Below, piece after piece: positions 7,667-15,662 of a stretch of 22,325 nt of DNA (position 1 is its first letter; every line of letters starts with the position of its first letter). The notes beneath the pieces were generated by a model. That model searched no databases, was not told the origin of the DNA, and saw only the letters and a program-made list of their open reading frames with translations. Location: assembly GCA_003427395.1 (NCBI GenBank), contig BFEA01000518.1:1117345-1139669 (forward strand), in the 5' to 3' direction. The position numbers and the translations under genes were made by a program. The DNA is from Chara braunii (Eukaryota > Streptophyta > Charophyceae > Charales > Characeae).

Positions 7667-10321
7667 AAGCCACCCCAGTCGGCCCCTTTCCAGCCCAGAG
7701 GTGTCATCGACATCGACGCAGCATACTTCCTAGAATGGAGAAATGGCGTGCGAACAAAGCGGGGGTTCGCCATTAACCCGTCGCAAGTCATCGACATCGG
7801 CGAGTGGGAGGCGGCATACAACCAGCATTCCTTGGATCCCGTGCAAATACGGGACATTATTGACGCAATGACGATGGCCTACTCTCAGGCCAAGAAGACT
7901 TACCAGCTGCCGACACTAAAGCTCGCGCCTCTCGGGCTGGTTAAATCGACGCCCGGGGTGCGGGCGGATCGTCTGAGGCCGGAGGACTGGAAGGACGAGC
8001 TGGTAGGGCAATACTACTACTACGCTGTGGCAGGCCAGCATAACGTGGCTGCGGCCAGGGCGCTGCTTGGCACCGATGTGGCGGTGAGGTACAACTTCGA
8101 GCGTTGGGCTGCACAAATGGTGTACTTCTCGGACGAGGACTTTGAGGGGTACTTTCTGGTCAGCGCCGAGGACAACAAAAAATACCTGAAGGCCCCTCCG
8201 AGACAGCTGAAACTCTCCATAAGAGACATTCGGTGGTGTTGGAAGGAATTGGGTTACCCAAAAGCTGTTATGGGTAACCCCAACGGGAAACAGGCGCAGG
8301 TGGAGGCATGGCGAAGATTTTGTGCGGAGGCGCTCCACAGGATGCCGTACAATCACTTTTGGACTCTCGCCGATGACAAGACTGAGAAAGGAATCAAGAA
8401 ACAGAATGCTGCCCTTCGATCCTATTTCCCACTCGCGATGGCAGGGAAAAGCGCATGGGAAACCGGGATGGAATTTTTCGAGAGATGGGAAACTGCCAGA
8501 CTGCTGGCACCGGAAGGAGCGAAGTGGATCGCGAAGAAGAAGAAGGTGCAGGGCCTCAAGCCAGGTGTGAGCCACATCGAAAATGAGAAGGACGGGCGAA
8601 AGGTGGTCGTCTACAATGTCCCCGTCGAAGGGCCACAAAAGAAAGGCAAGAAGGAAAAAGAGCCAGGCGACTGGTTCGTCCAGGTCACCGAGCCGGATCC
8701 GCATTGCTGGAAGAGCATGGAGGCCCTTAACGACAATGAGAAATGCCGGTTGTTGAAGAAGGTTCTCAACTGCGAGGTTGTCTGGGTGCAGACAGGGTCC
8801 TCCGCGTTGGCGAAGCAAAAGAAGCTGGGGATGCAAGAGGCAGTGCAATTGGTGAAGTGCGATCGCATATTGGTGCGGTTGTGGAACTACTACCAGTTCA
8901 AGCATGAGAACCGGCCAGACAGTGACTGGACCACTAAGTACCCCTTCCTGAAAAAACAAGAGGCGATTTTGGCAAAGTTTGAAGGGCAGGGGCTGGATGC
9001 AGCGTTGTGGGACGGGAGCAGGAAACTTGTCAGCGACTCCTCCTTGTTCAAGGACTGTCTGCCCTACATGGGTTGTGAGGATGACAAGTCGATCAAGGCG
9101 ACAGAAAAGCTAGTCCAAAACAAGAAGTTGCCCATCGACTGGAAGAACAAGGTCCTCTCCGTGTTGACCGGCAGCAGGTCGAAAAGCATGGAAGTCGCGC
9201 TGTCCGAAGGGATGGTGCACATTCTGTGGAACGACTCGAAGGACGTCACAACTATTGCCCCGTTCGGCGTCGACCCTCTGGATGCGCAGATGAAGGTCGT
9301 GGAGTTGGAGAGGGCGGTCGGAATCATGAAATGCCACACGTGCGTTCTCGAGTTGTGCGAACCGGTGGACATCAAACAGTGGACAGCTAAAGTCTTCAAG
9401 AGTTTGAATGCCCTCGTGGAGCACTTGTTCCCCTCGCACTGGACAGTAGTCGCGTTCGTCCCCCGTGAGCACGACTACTACTTCATGACCAGCCAACACC
9501 ATCTGTCTGTTGTGAAGGCAATGGCTGGGAAGTGGGTGAGGAGAACGCAGCAGAAGAAAAGTTTCGGTGTCGGCCACAACTTGTACTCCTTGGACGACCG
9601 CATGTACATCCTTTTCAAAGGCGACGACTTGCGGGAGAACACATATGTTGTCTACGACGCGAGGTTGGCGGCGGATGATGCTGCCGCGGTGGGGGCACTT
9701 CAGAAAGTGACTCCCACTGAGATATCCGACATGCCGTTCAACGCTTGTGAATGGCCCGTCGTGATACATGGGCATGATCCCGTGGTGTACAAGGGCCATG
9801 AGCGGAACCCCACACAATTCGCCCATCTGCTGGAATTCCTTTGCGAAAAGGGGGACGACATCATGTTCCTCGGGAAAGCGCACGCACAAGTTGTGTGGGA
9901 GGTTTTGAAGGGTGGTCGCAACGTCATCGCGTTGGAGGGGAATTCGGAGTGGTTGCAATTCACGTTGGATTTCCTGAAAACCGCGGTCAACTCGGGAGCA
10001 TACCACTGCGAGTTCATTACAAAGAGTGAGAAGCCGAGACGCGTTTGGGATCCTTCGACGGACATGTGGTTCAAGCTAAGCGCCCGGAAAAGGAGCAGGA
10101 TCTACGAGTTCCTCTTCTTCGAGAAGAGTCCTGCGAGGGGCACCGACATCGATTACATGCGCCGCAAGGAACACATGTTGGCGCTGCTAGACAACTATCA
10201 CGGCGCCATGCGCCTGAACGCGAAGAACTTCCTGGACCGACTGGAGTTATTGTACTTTGTCGAATCCGAGCCGGTCCTGAGGCTCGAGAGTTACGGTGCC
10301 TTGATCGACGCTGACGACTAG
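7667..10321 (+). pseudogene. ParB-like domain plus degenerate DNA methyltransferase-like domain (core of the large protein)
   Basis: The frame is open from 7667, directly after TAG 7664. Counting from the GTG at 7748 it gives 857 residues to TAG 10319. Residues about 8-110 (AINPSQVIDI … LRPEDW … YYAVAGQHNVAAARALLG) follow the pattern of ParB/sulfiredoxin-type domains, where G-x-H-R-x-x-A-A is the signature; here it is GQHNVAAA. Residues about 470-745 resemble N6/N4 DNA methyltransferases of the kind fused to ParB in phages and bacteria. NPTQFAHLLEFLCEKGDDI, GKAHAQVVWEVLKGGRNVIALEG and a following helix match the order K-P-x-x-L, GD-x-V-D-x-F-x-G-x-G, GR-x-x-x-x-E. The catalytic DPPY/W is replaced (LELCEPVDI, residues about 535-542), and DPFxGxG is replaced by MFLGKAHAQ, so methylation activity is doubtful. 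A Lys-rich linker at residues 262-308 separates the halves. Nuclear location and site binding are inference. The fold assignments are from motif reading. Confidence 0.5.
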
Positions 10322-10987
10322 TCCCTCACCGGTGTTGTCTTCGACACCGGTGCACCTGAGGAGGATAGCGACACCGAGGAAATTGACATCGACTACCGCC
10401 TTGCTCCGGTGCTTCCATCCCCGGCCTCCTCGTCGGCGAGTCCCTCAACAAACCGGCCTGCACAAGCGACGCCCGTGCGGAGGACCCCTAGTAAGTTGTT
10501 GGCGAGATTGACACCTCGGCCTGCTGCGCCTCCTCCTCTGCGTCCAGGGTGTCAAGTCCCCCTGCAACATCCTTCTCGGAAGGATGAGAGCATCCACTTC
10601 GAAGGGCACGACCACACGCGTTCCACGGAGGCAGACTGGGGTCATGACATGATTTGGCACCCAGGGACTATCCAGCCCGCAATTCAGAAGGGGGAGTGGG
10701 TCATGGCCATAGTCGACACTGACGGGGAATGGAAGCCGTCCGAGCGCCTGGCCAAGTCCAACTACTTGGATATCGCGAGGAATGCTGTGGTGGACAAAGT
10801 GACGTCAGAGAACAGCAACCTGCAGCCCGCCGACCCGGCCATTATTGCCACTGCTGATCGCTTGTTTCGGGAACTTCATGACAAGCAGTGGTTGGAACTA
10901 TCTGACGATTTCTACGACCTCGAGACGAGCCCTTCGAAGAAAAAAGGTAAACTGGAAAGTACCCCCGTCGACAGGGACCCAGGGTAG
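10322..10987 (+). pseudogene. Continuation of the large protein after an in-frame TAG
   Basis: The frame is the same as the core and opens immediately after TAG 10319. An acidic stretch (TGAPEEDSDTEEIDID) and a Pro/Ser/Ala-rich linker lead to about 120 residues with folded character (HFEGHDH, then DWGHDMIWHPGTIQPAIQKG, and a helix ending in KQWLELSDDFYDLE). I know no family for this part. It ends at TAG 10985 shortly after an A-rich run (10938-10945). Sense then resumes in frame 0, so an indel or small unannotated intron lies between about 10940 and 10985. Confidence 0.45.
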
Positions 10988-12381
10988 TGTGGGAGGAGGA
11001 CCTCCGAGCCCCCCCCCGACCGGAGGGGGGGGAGGCAGTGGCCACGAGGAAGGAGGTGGCGGAGGCAGTGGCCATACGACATCAGGGGGAAGCACGCCGA
11101 CATCATCGCCTGCCCCTGGCGGTCAGGGCAGGATCGCGCACAGCGGCGTGGGGGAAGGGGGGGTGAACGTCACACACTCCCCAACAGCAGGGAGCGGCAA
11201 GTCGGGGAAGTTCGCCCGCATCCGAACGTCGCAGACGGAGGACCCAGTGCCCGTGGAGGCAGCGAAGTCGGCCGGCATCCGCACTTCGGCGACTCTGGAG
11301 CAGGCAGCCCTTCCCTCGTGGACTGCATTCGGCTCCTCCGGTGAAGTGGGGCGGGGCTCATGTGCAGGGGATCCTGTCTCCGCCGTGAAGGGCAAGTCCG
11401 CGGGCATCCCTACCAGGGCGGACGACGTTCAGGCGAGTGTACTGGTCTAGTGGAGCTCTACAGGAGCACAGGCGTCGGAGATGGGCGCCGCCCTGGCTGT
11501 GCGGGAGGCGACGTCACCGGCCCTTCGACAAGGCCGATCTGCGGAGTCACAGAGAGAGATTGCTGGTGCAGCGCCGTCCGCCTTCCTTGCGACGAAGTCC
11601 GCCGGTATCCGTACTTCGTCCGTGACATGCTTGCAGTCGGAGGAGGCAGGGACGACGGAAGGTGCTACGTCTGTTCATACAGACGACCGCTCCTTGGGAT
11701 CCGCCTTGATGCGGCTGCAAGGAGCCGAGTCGCGTGAGACTGACGGGGGGGAAGAATGGGTGGAAGTCGAGGGCGGGGAAGAAGGGGAAGACGGTGAAGA
11801 AGGAGGACTCAGTATTACAGACGAGGAATCGGTGGATGCCGGAGACGAGGATGTCTGTGGGGAGACATCTAATTCGTTCGGTCTGGTGTACGCCATACCA
11901 GGTGAAGGTGATATCGACGACGACGCGACGGCAATGGAGATGGAGACGCAGGTGGTTAGTGGCCTTTCCGTGGACCACAAAGAATATGATGCCCTTCACC
12001 TGGCCACGGCGGTGCATCCCCCCGACGGGTGCGACGAGGCTATCATGACAGTGAGCCCGGCAAAAACGACTCGCCGTCTTAGCGTCAACGAGGTCATTGA
12101 TAGCATACTGGGCGACGTGCAAGCTAAAACACTTCCATCCACCCCGTCAAAAGACGATGCCCTTCTCAGCAACGAAACTTTCGCGGTCGGAGACTTGGCG
12201 CTCATCCAACCGTGCTTTCCGGTACCCTGGTCACCGCTCGCAGGAGGAAGGGGGGGGGTTGTTAAGGGCCGCCAGCACATCACGTCCCCGAAAAAGTGCA
12301 GGGGAGGCACTCCGGCCCTGGCTGTCCTCGCCTTACCAGCGCCCACGTCGCCGACGAAGGAGCGGAAAGAAAAACAAGCTG
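10965..12381 (+). pseudogene. Low-complexity and acidic linker of the large protein, carrying in-frame palindromes
   Basis: Frame 0 reads Gly/Ser repeats (GGGGGSGHEEGGGGGSGH), then Ser/Thr/Ala-rich sequence with KFARIRTS, KSAGIRTS, KSAGIPTR and KSAGIRTS. Each of these peptides is encoded by a copy of the 22-bp palindrome. TAG 11448 interrupts the frame, which stays open from 11451 to 12392. An acidic block (EEWVEVEGGEEGEDGEEGG) and a more ordered segment (SVNEVIDSILGDVQ) follow. At 12381 the sequence CTG/GTAAGC offers a strong 5' splice site, just before TGA 12390. Splicing to 13372 keeps the frame. The linker probably tethers the ParB/MTase-like half to the Ulp1 half. Confidence 0.45.
11208..11616 (+). 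repeat. 22-bp palindrome family, coding-linker cluster (4 copies)
   Basis: Copies lie at 11208-11229, 11265-11286, 11394-11415 and 11595-11616. All four start at a position divisible by three and point the same way, so each encodes K-(F/S)-A-(G/R)-I-(R/P)-T. The third is the most changed (CATCCCTAC in the right half). Confidence 0.8.
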
Positions 12382-12604
12382 GTAAGCATTGACGATCGTC
12401 GCGATGCAGGCACTCCCGCGTTTCGGGATTGCCGGTTTATGCCCCACGTTAGATGGACAAAATTCCGCTTCACTTGTCAGCGAGGACCAATTGGCCTCTT
12501 GTTCTTTAACACACTGTCACGCTTTATTCTGTGACCGCTCATTCGCTCCTCCCTCTACAAGTCCTTTGTCGCCGTCTCAACTTTCTATCTCTGGCCGACA
12601 CCTG

Positions 12605-13167
12605 TAGTGCGGATACCGGCGGACTACAAGATAGACCGTACGATGAACGATTTTCGCAGCGACGAGCTTGTGTGCATTCGCACATAAAACGACAAGCGCA
12701 GTCTAGCCCAAGAACCCTGCACATGACGACGGAGGACCACATCACGCCAAAGAAGAGGAATGTTTACAAATGCCGAAGTTCGGATTCCGGCGCACTTGCA
12801 GCTACAACCAGCAGGTCAGGCCGCAGAACCGGGTTTGGTCCTGACACTCGAACTGCGGAAACCACCGGAAAAACGGTAATACGGAAGGTCTGTTATGAAG
12901 TTCGCCGGCATCCGAACTACAAGTGTCGGCGCGAGGTGGAGCACGCCCCGTTGGTCGGTGTTTGCGAACTGTGGCTGCAAGTCCACTGGAATCCGCACAT
13001 CAGCAAATGCCGACTTTCCACCTCGCGCCGACACTTGTAGTGCGGATACCGGCGGACTAGAAAACATACCCTTCGAAGTTCCGGTCACCGCTGTTCCAGT
13101 GTTAGGATCAAACTCGGCTGGTCCGTGTCTGCTAGTGGTAGCTGCAAGTCCGCCAAAATCCGAACTT
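12605..13167. repeat. 22-bp palindrome family, intron cluster (6 copies)
   Basis: Copies are at 12605-12626, 12776-12797, 12898-12919, 12979-13000, 13038-13059 and 13146-13167. Orientation alternates: those at 12605, 12776 and 13038 are reverse and the others forward. Several share longer flanks (GCCGACAC and TTGTAGTGCGG), so the copied unit can be larger than 22 bp. Confidence 0.8.
12898..13059. repeat. Inverted repeat with arms of about 42 bp in the intron
   Basis: The left arm 12898-12942 runs from the palindrome into ACAAGTGTCGGCGCGAGGTGG. The right arm 13017-13059 is its reverse complement with few mismatches (CCACCTCGCGCCGACACTTG into the next palindrome). The spacer of about 75 bp carries another palindrome copy at 12979. 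A partial third copy of the arm is at 12596-12626. Confidence 0.8.
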
Positions 13168-13371
13168 CAGCATTGGTAGGCGTTCCTCTTCTTTGGCCTG
13201 ATGTGGTCTTCGTCGTCATGTGTGGGGTCTCGGGCTCGACAACGCTCGTCGTTTTATATCCGAATGCACGCATGTTTGTGGGCTACATTATCTTTCACAT
13301 TGTCACTTTCGTCGAACTCCTCTTGGGAATCATATATTCATTTCGGGTTCTATCTGTTCTCTGTTTTACAG

Positions 13372-13717
13372 GGGTCCGGTCGTCTCGAAAAAGGAGTTTC
13401 TCAAAATATCCGGCACGTGTATTGCAGAAACTTCTGAGATTCACGACAGGAAACAAGAATATGTTAAAGGCATCAAGGGTTGATGTCGAGATTGGAGAGA
13501 AGGAGCATGCCTTAGCCATTGACAAATTTCTTTCCCTTCTACCTGCGGAGAAGGGGACATATCCACAATTTGTGACTAGGGGTCAGGCCATGTATGAAAA
13601 ATACTTAGCGACGTGTCGTGCGGTGAACGACAACCTTTAGAACTTCCTTTCTCACTTCCCCGCGTGTGCGTTGGTCGATGATGTGCAGCTCGGGCCACAG
13701 AACCTGCAGCCTGGGGG
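13372..13717 (+). pseudogene. Second exon of the large gene, region before the Ulp1 domain
   Basis: Frame 0 from the acceptor at 13371 reads VRSSRKRSFSKYPAR, a basic start, then a helical stretch including LLPAEKGTYPQFVTRGQ and AMYEKYLATCRAVNDNL. It is interrupted at TAG 13638 and stays open (NFLSHFPACALVDDVQLG) to a run of seven G at 13714-13720. There sense moves to frame 2. The G-run is the likely place of an indel. I recognise no domain here. Confidence 0.45.
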
Positions 13718-14449
13718 GGGCATTTCGCTACGGCGATTGCGCCTCAAGTCTCGCGGGTTATGGACGATGTTTCTCGCAGCGTGGTGCCTCCTCATCATGT
13801 CCTCTCTTCCTTTGCGGATAATCAATTCACAATCACGGCGAAAGATATGCTCACCGTTTTGTAAGTCAATGGCAAGATCAATGATGAGGTGGTGAATTTC
13901 TACATGGCCCTTCTGGGGTCGACGACATCCGCGACACGTGCACGACCATCAGGCCTTCGAATCTTCATCTTCAATTCTTTCTTCTTCAGTATGCAGCAAC
14001 TTCGAGGACACACTGGGGTGGAGAGGTGGGTTAAAAACGTTGATCTGCTTCAGTTCGATATGATCTTCGTTCCGGTGCACAAACATAATGATCACTGGAT
14101 CCTCCTTTCCGTTAATTTGAGAGACAATGTCTTCGAAATTTTTGACTCTTTTTCTCGCGTTAAAGCCGATTCCAGTTTCTACCGTAGTGTTTTCGAGTTG
14201 ATTGTACAGTATTTAGAACGTCATACCTCACATAGCCGGTCGGATAGGAGTTGGAAGACTATGGTTAGAAAAATTGTTGTAGAAGGAGTTCCAAGGCAAG
14301 TTGATGGAGCTAGTTGCGGGGTGTTCATGTTAACATTTGCAACGCTGTTGCAAAGTGGTAATCGACCCCCTTTCAGATTCTCGAGTAAAGATTTGCCTGT
14401 TATTAGACGACAACTGGCAACATGTCTTTTGGAGTCACGTTGTCTTTGA
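13718..14449 (+). pseudogene. Ulp1/SENP-type (C48) cysteine protease domain
   Basis: Frame 2 after the G-run reads ATAIAPQVSRVMDDVSRSV, then FADNQFTITAKDMLTVL, the usual lead-in of an Ulp1 domain. A TAA at 13862 interrupts it. Next comes NGKINDEVVNFYMALL, matching the conserved N-D-E-V-I-N-F-Y motif. The open stretch from 13889 (186 codons) carries the catalytic set: His69 in HNDHWILL, Asp86 in FEIFDSF, Gln137 and Cys143 in QVDGASCGVF. It ends at TGA 14447. Ulp1 enzymes cleave SUMO or related linkages. Transposon-borne copies may mature the polyprotein or remove SUMO from silencing factors; that role is inference. The catalytic residues are intact although the gene has a stop. Confidence 0.8.
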
Positions 14450-14743
14450 CAGTTTTCAATGACTTGTACAAAATTCTTTAAATGTATTTCATTCTATGGC
14501 AATTGTATTTGGTAACATAAGACATTATTCAACTGTCTTTCTGAGTTCAACATTGTTTTCTTCATTGGGTATGTTTTTCGTTGTCTTTGGGATGCTCGCT
14601 GTCGGTATGGCAGTGGTACTATTTTCGTGCAGTTCAACATTGTTTTCTTGTCGTTGGATGACTTTTTCATGTGTGGACTTAGTCACCTGAGTCTCTTATC
14701 GTGCAGTGGAACAATTCGTGTTGCTTTCTATGATTTCTATTGC
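14450..14743. other. 3' flank of the Ulp1-bearing gene
   Basis: T-rich sequence without a gene. A 19-bp direct repeat (AGTTCAACATTGTTTTCTT) lies at 14544 and 14631. It probably contains the transcript end, but I see no clear polyadenylation signal. Confidence 0.4.
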
Positions 14744-14925
14744 AAGTGAAACGCACAGGGCACCGGCATCGAAAGTTCGGATATCGGCGGACTACAGCCT
14801 CTTCGCCCCCCCGGCAACAATCTTATGTAGGTTGTGGTACATAAGATTGTTGTCGGGGGGGGGCGAAGAGGCTGTACTCCGCCGGCATCCGAACTTTCGA
14901 TGTCGGTGCCTTGTGCGATTCACTT
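14744..14925. repeat. Near-perfect 182-bp hairpin (inverted repeat) containing two palindromes
   Basis: The left arm starts AAGTGAA at 14744 and the right arm ends TTCACTT at 14925. The turn is an 8-nt loop (GGTTGTGG, 14830-14837) between TCTTATGTA and TACATAAGA. Mismatches are few, mostly in the C/G run and single transitions. Each arm contains one 22-bp palindrome (14773-14794 and 14875-14896). The shape is that of a small foldback or MITE-like unit, or a stem terminal to the element. Confidence 0.85.
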
Positions 14926-15189
14926 CCTCTGTATGTTGTGTGTGGAAAGTAAGGCGTGAAATTGGATTACTGCCCCTTGCTTGTCACGACGGTTTGCAAT
15001 TTTGCTATTTGAAGGCATCTGTATTCTTGCGTGTCTTCTAGCCCTTAAATGACGTTCTCTCACTCTCTTCTCGTGTAGTGGAACAACTCGTGTTGCGCTC
15101 TATGATTATTATTGCATGTACGACAACCTACATAAGACTCTTGTCGGGGGCGGGGGCGAAGAGGCTGTAGTCCACCGATATCCGAAATT
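14773..15189. repeat. 22-bp palindrome family, 3' cluster (3 copies)
   Basis: Copies lie at 14773-14794 (reverse), 14875-14896 (forward) and 15168-15189 (forward, most diverged). Two sit in the arms of the hairpin and the third in its partial copy. Confidence 0.75.
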
Positions 15190-15222
15190 CCGATGACGGT
15201 GCTCATTCGTTTTCACCTGCGC
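15063..15222. repeat. Second copy of the hairpin region lacking the left arm
   Basis: Positions 15063-15119 match 14692-14748 (CTCTT-TCGTG-AGTGGAACAA, GTGTTG, CTATGAT). Positions 15129-15222 match the right arm 14838-14926 (TACATAAGA, GGGGGCGAAGAGGCTGTA, a palindrome, TTTTCACCT). The left hairpin arm that should lie between them is missing. Divergence is moderate. Confidence 0.75.
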
Positions 15223-15536
15223 TTGTCCTGTTCTGCTTTTGCACTGCTCTTAGAATTAGTCCACTTGTGAAATTTTTTTTTGGGGTGCATGGCAGTTTTA
15301 GACACAGTCGCGGGCGTGAGATTCATCTTGCATTTCCACGTGTCGTCCGCGGTGTTGCTTGCATTTCCGCGTGCCGTGAGGTGCCCCTGCGCCATCACGT
15401 AACGGCCTCGTTGGGAGCAACTCTATGGGGGCACTGGTTTCTCTGAATTCACTACAGTGGTCGCCTGCTGTCCAACTGCCTGTTCCGCCCCACTGCTCGA
15501 GTGCACCCATAACTTTTTCCTGTTGGTTATTCCGCT
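15223..15536. other. No gene seen
   Basis: Unique-looking sequence. A short direct repeat CTTGCATTTCC followed by CGTG lies at 15327 and 15358, and a T run (9 bases) lies near 15271-15279. The open frames on the minus strand are short and have no motif. Confidence 0.5.
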
Positions 15537-15647
15537 GCGAGCGCGCGCCTGGCCTATACAGGCACGGGCGTTAGCTTACGCTACATCATTCACAAGCCAT
15601 GTGTGAGAAACGTAAGGTTGGGGGTTCAAATCCCTTTTTCCGCTCGT
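15537..15647 (+). ncRNA. tRNA-like sequence with pol III A and B boxes (tRNA relic or SINE head)
   Basis: The B box GGTTCAAATCC (15623-15633) is a perfect match and forms a T-arm: GGGGG, the loop TTCAAAT, then CCCTT. Upstream, TGGCCTATACAGG (15550-15562) fits an A box within a D-arm stem GCCT/AGGC. GCGAGCG (15537-15543) can pair with CGCTCGT (15641-15647) as a 7-bp acceptor stem. Between the arms are a weak anticodon-like hairpin around TTAGCTT and a TCACA/TGTGA stem like a long variable arm. Four extra bases before the acceptor strand and the poor anticodon stem argue against a working tRNA. No anticodon is assigned. Confidence 0.4.
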
Positions 15648-15662
15648 ATCACCGCAACGTGG

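Larger units (their letters stand above)
12382..13371 (+). other. Probable intron (GT-AG, 990 nt) of the large gene
   Basis: The donor CTG/GTAAGC at 12382 and the acceptor TTCTCTGTTTTACAG/G ending at 13371 fit plant splice sites. The exon before ends in codon phase 1 and the exon after starts with two bases that complete it, so the open frame is preserved into the Ulp1-bearing part. Without splicing the frame ends at TGA 12390. The intron holds six copies of the 22-bp palindrome and a long inverted repeat. No gene is seen inside it. Confidence 0.6.
3765..15222 (+). mobile_element. Large GC-rich element with ParB/MTase-like/Ulp1 gene and dispersed 22-bp palindromes
   Basis: The borders are set by the first and last copies of a 22-bp palindrome family (20 copies in all) and by the flanking retroelement remnants; true ends and target duplications were not found. 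The block contains a 363-codon unknown frame, a multi-domain gene at 6720-14449 with one probable intron, tandem duplications, and a large hairpin near the 3' side. Dispersed subterminal repeats and an Ulp1 protease are both found in several plant and algal DNA transposons (for example CACTA and MULE types). However, I recognise no DDE transposase, tyrosine recombinase or RT here. The element class is therefore open. Confidence 0.5.

Noticed and set aside
7916-8959. 347-codon open frame on the minus strand, and similar ones at 9110-10006, 3949-4608 and 4644-5168
   Set aside because: They lie opposite longer + strand frames with domain motifs or a better start, have no recognisable motif, and are expected shadows of GC-rich coding DNA.
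10938-10990. Programmed ribosomal frameshift at the A-rich run
   Set aside because: The run resembles a slippery stretch, but nearby genes have many random shifts and no supporting downstream structure was recognised. An indel or small intron is simpler.
13861-13866. GTAAGT at the Ulp1 lead-in as a splice donor
   Set aside because: The conserved NDEVVNFY motif follows directly in the same frame with no gap in the expected domain, so an intron here is unnecessary and the TAA looks like decay.
174-14449. A variant genetic code explaining the in-frame stops
   Set aside because: All three stop codons interrupt sense sequence across the three elements, together with frameshifts, which points to pseudogene decay rather than recoding.
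3766-15189. CRISPR-like array from the repeated 22-bp sequence
   Set aside because: Spacing runs from about 40 bp to several kb, orientation is mixed, no cas genes occur, and the context is eukaryotic.
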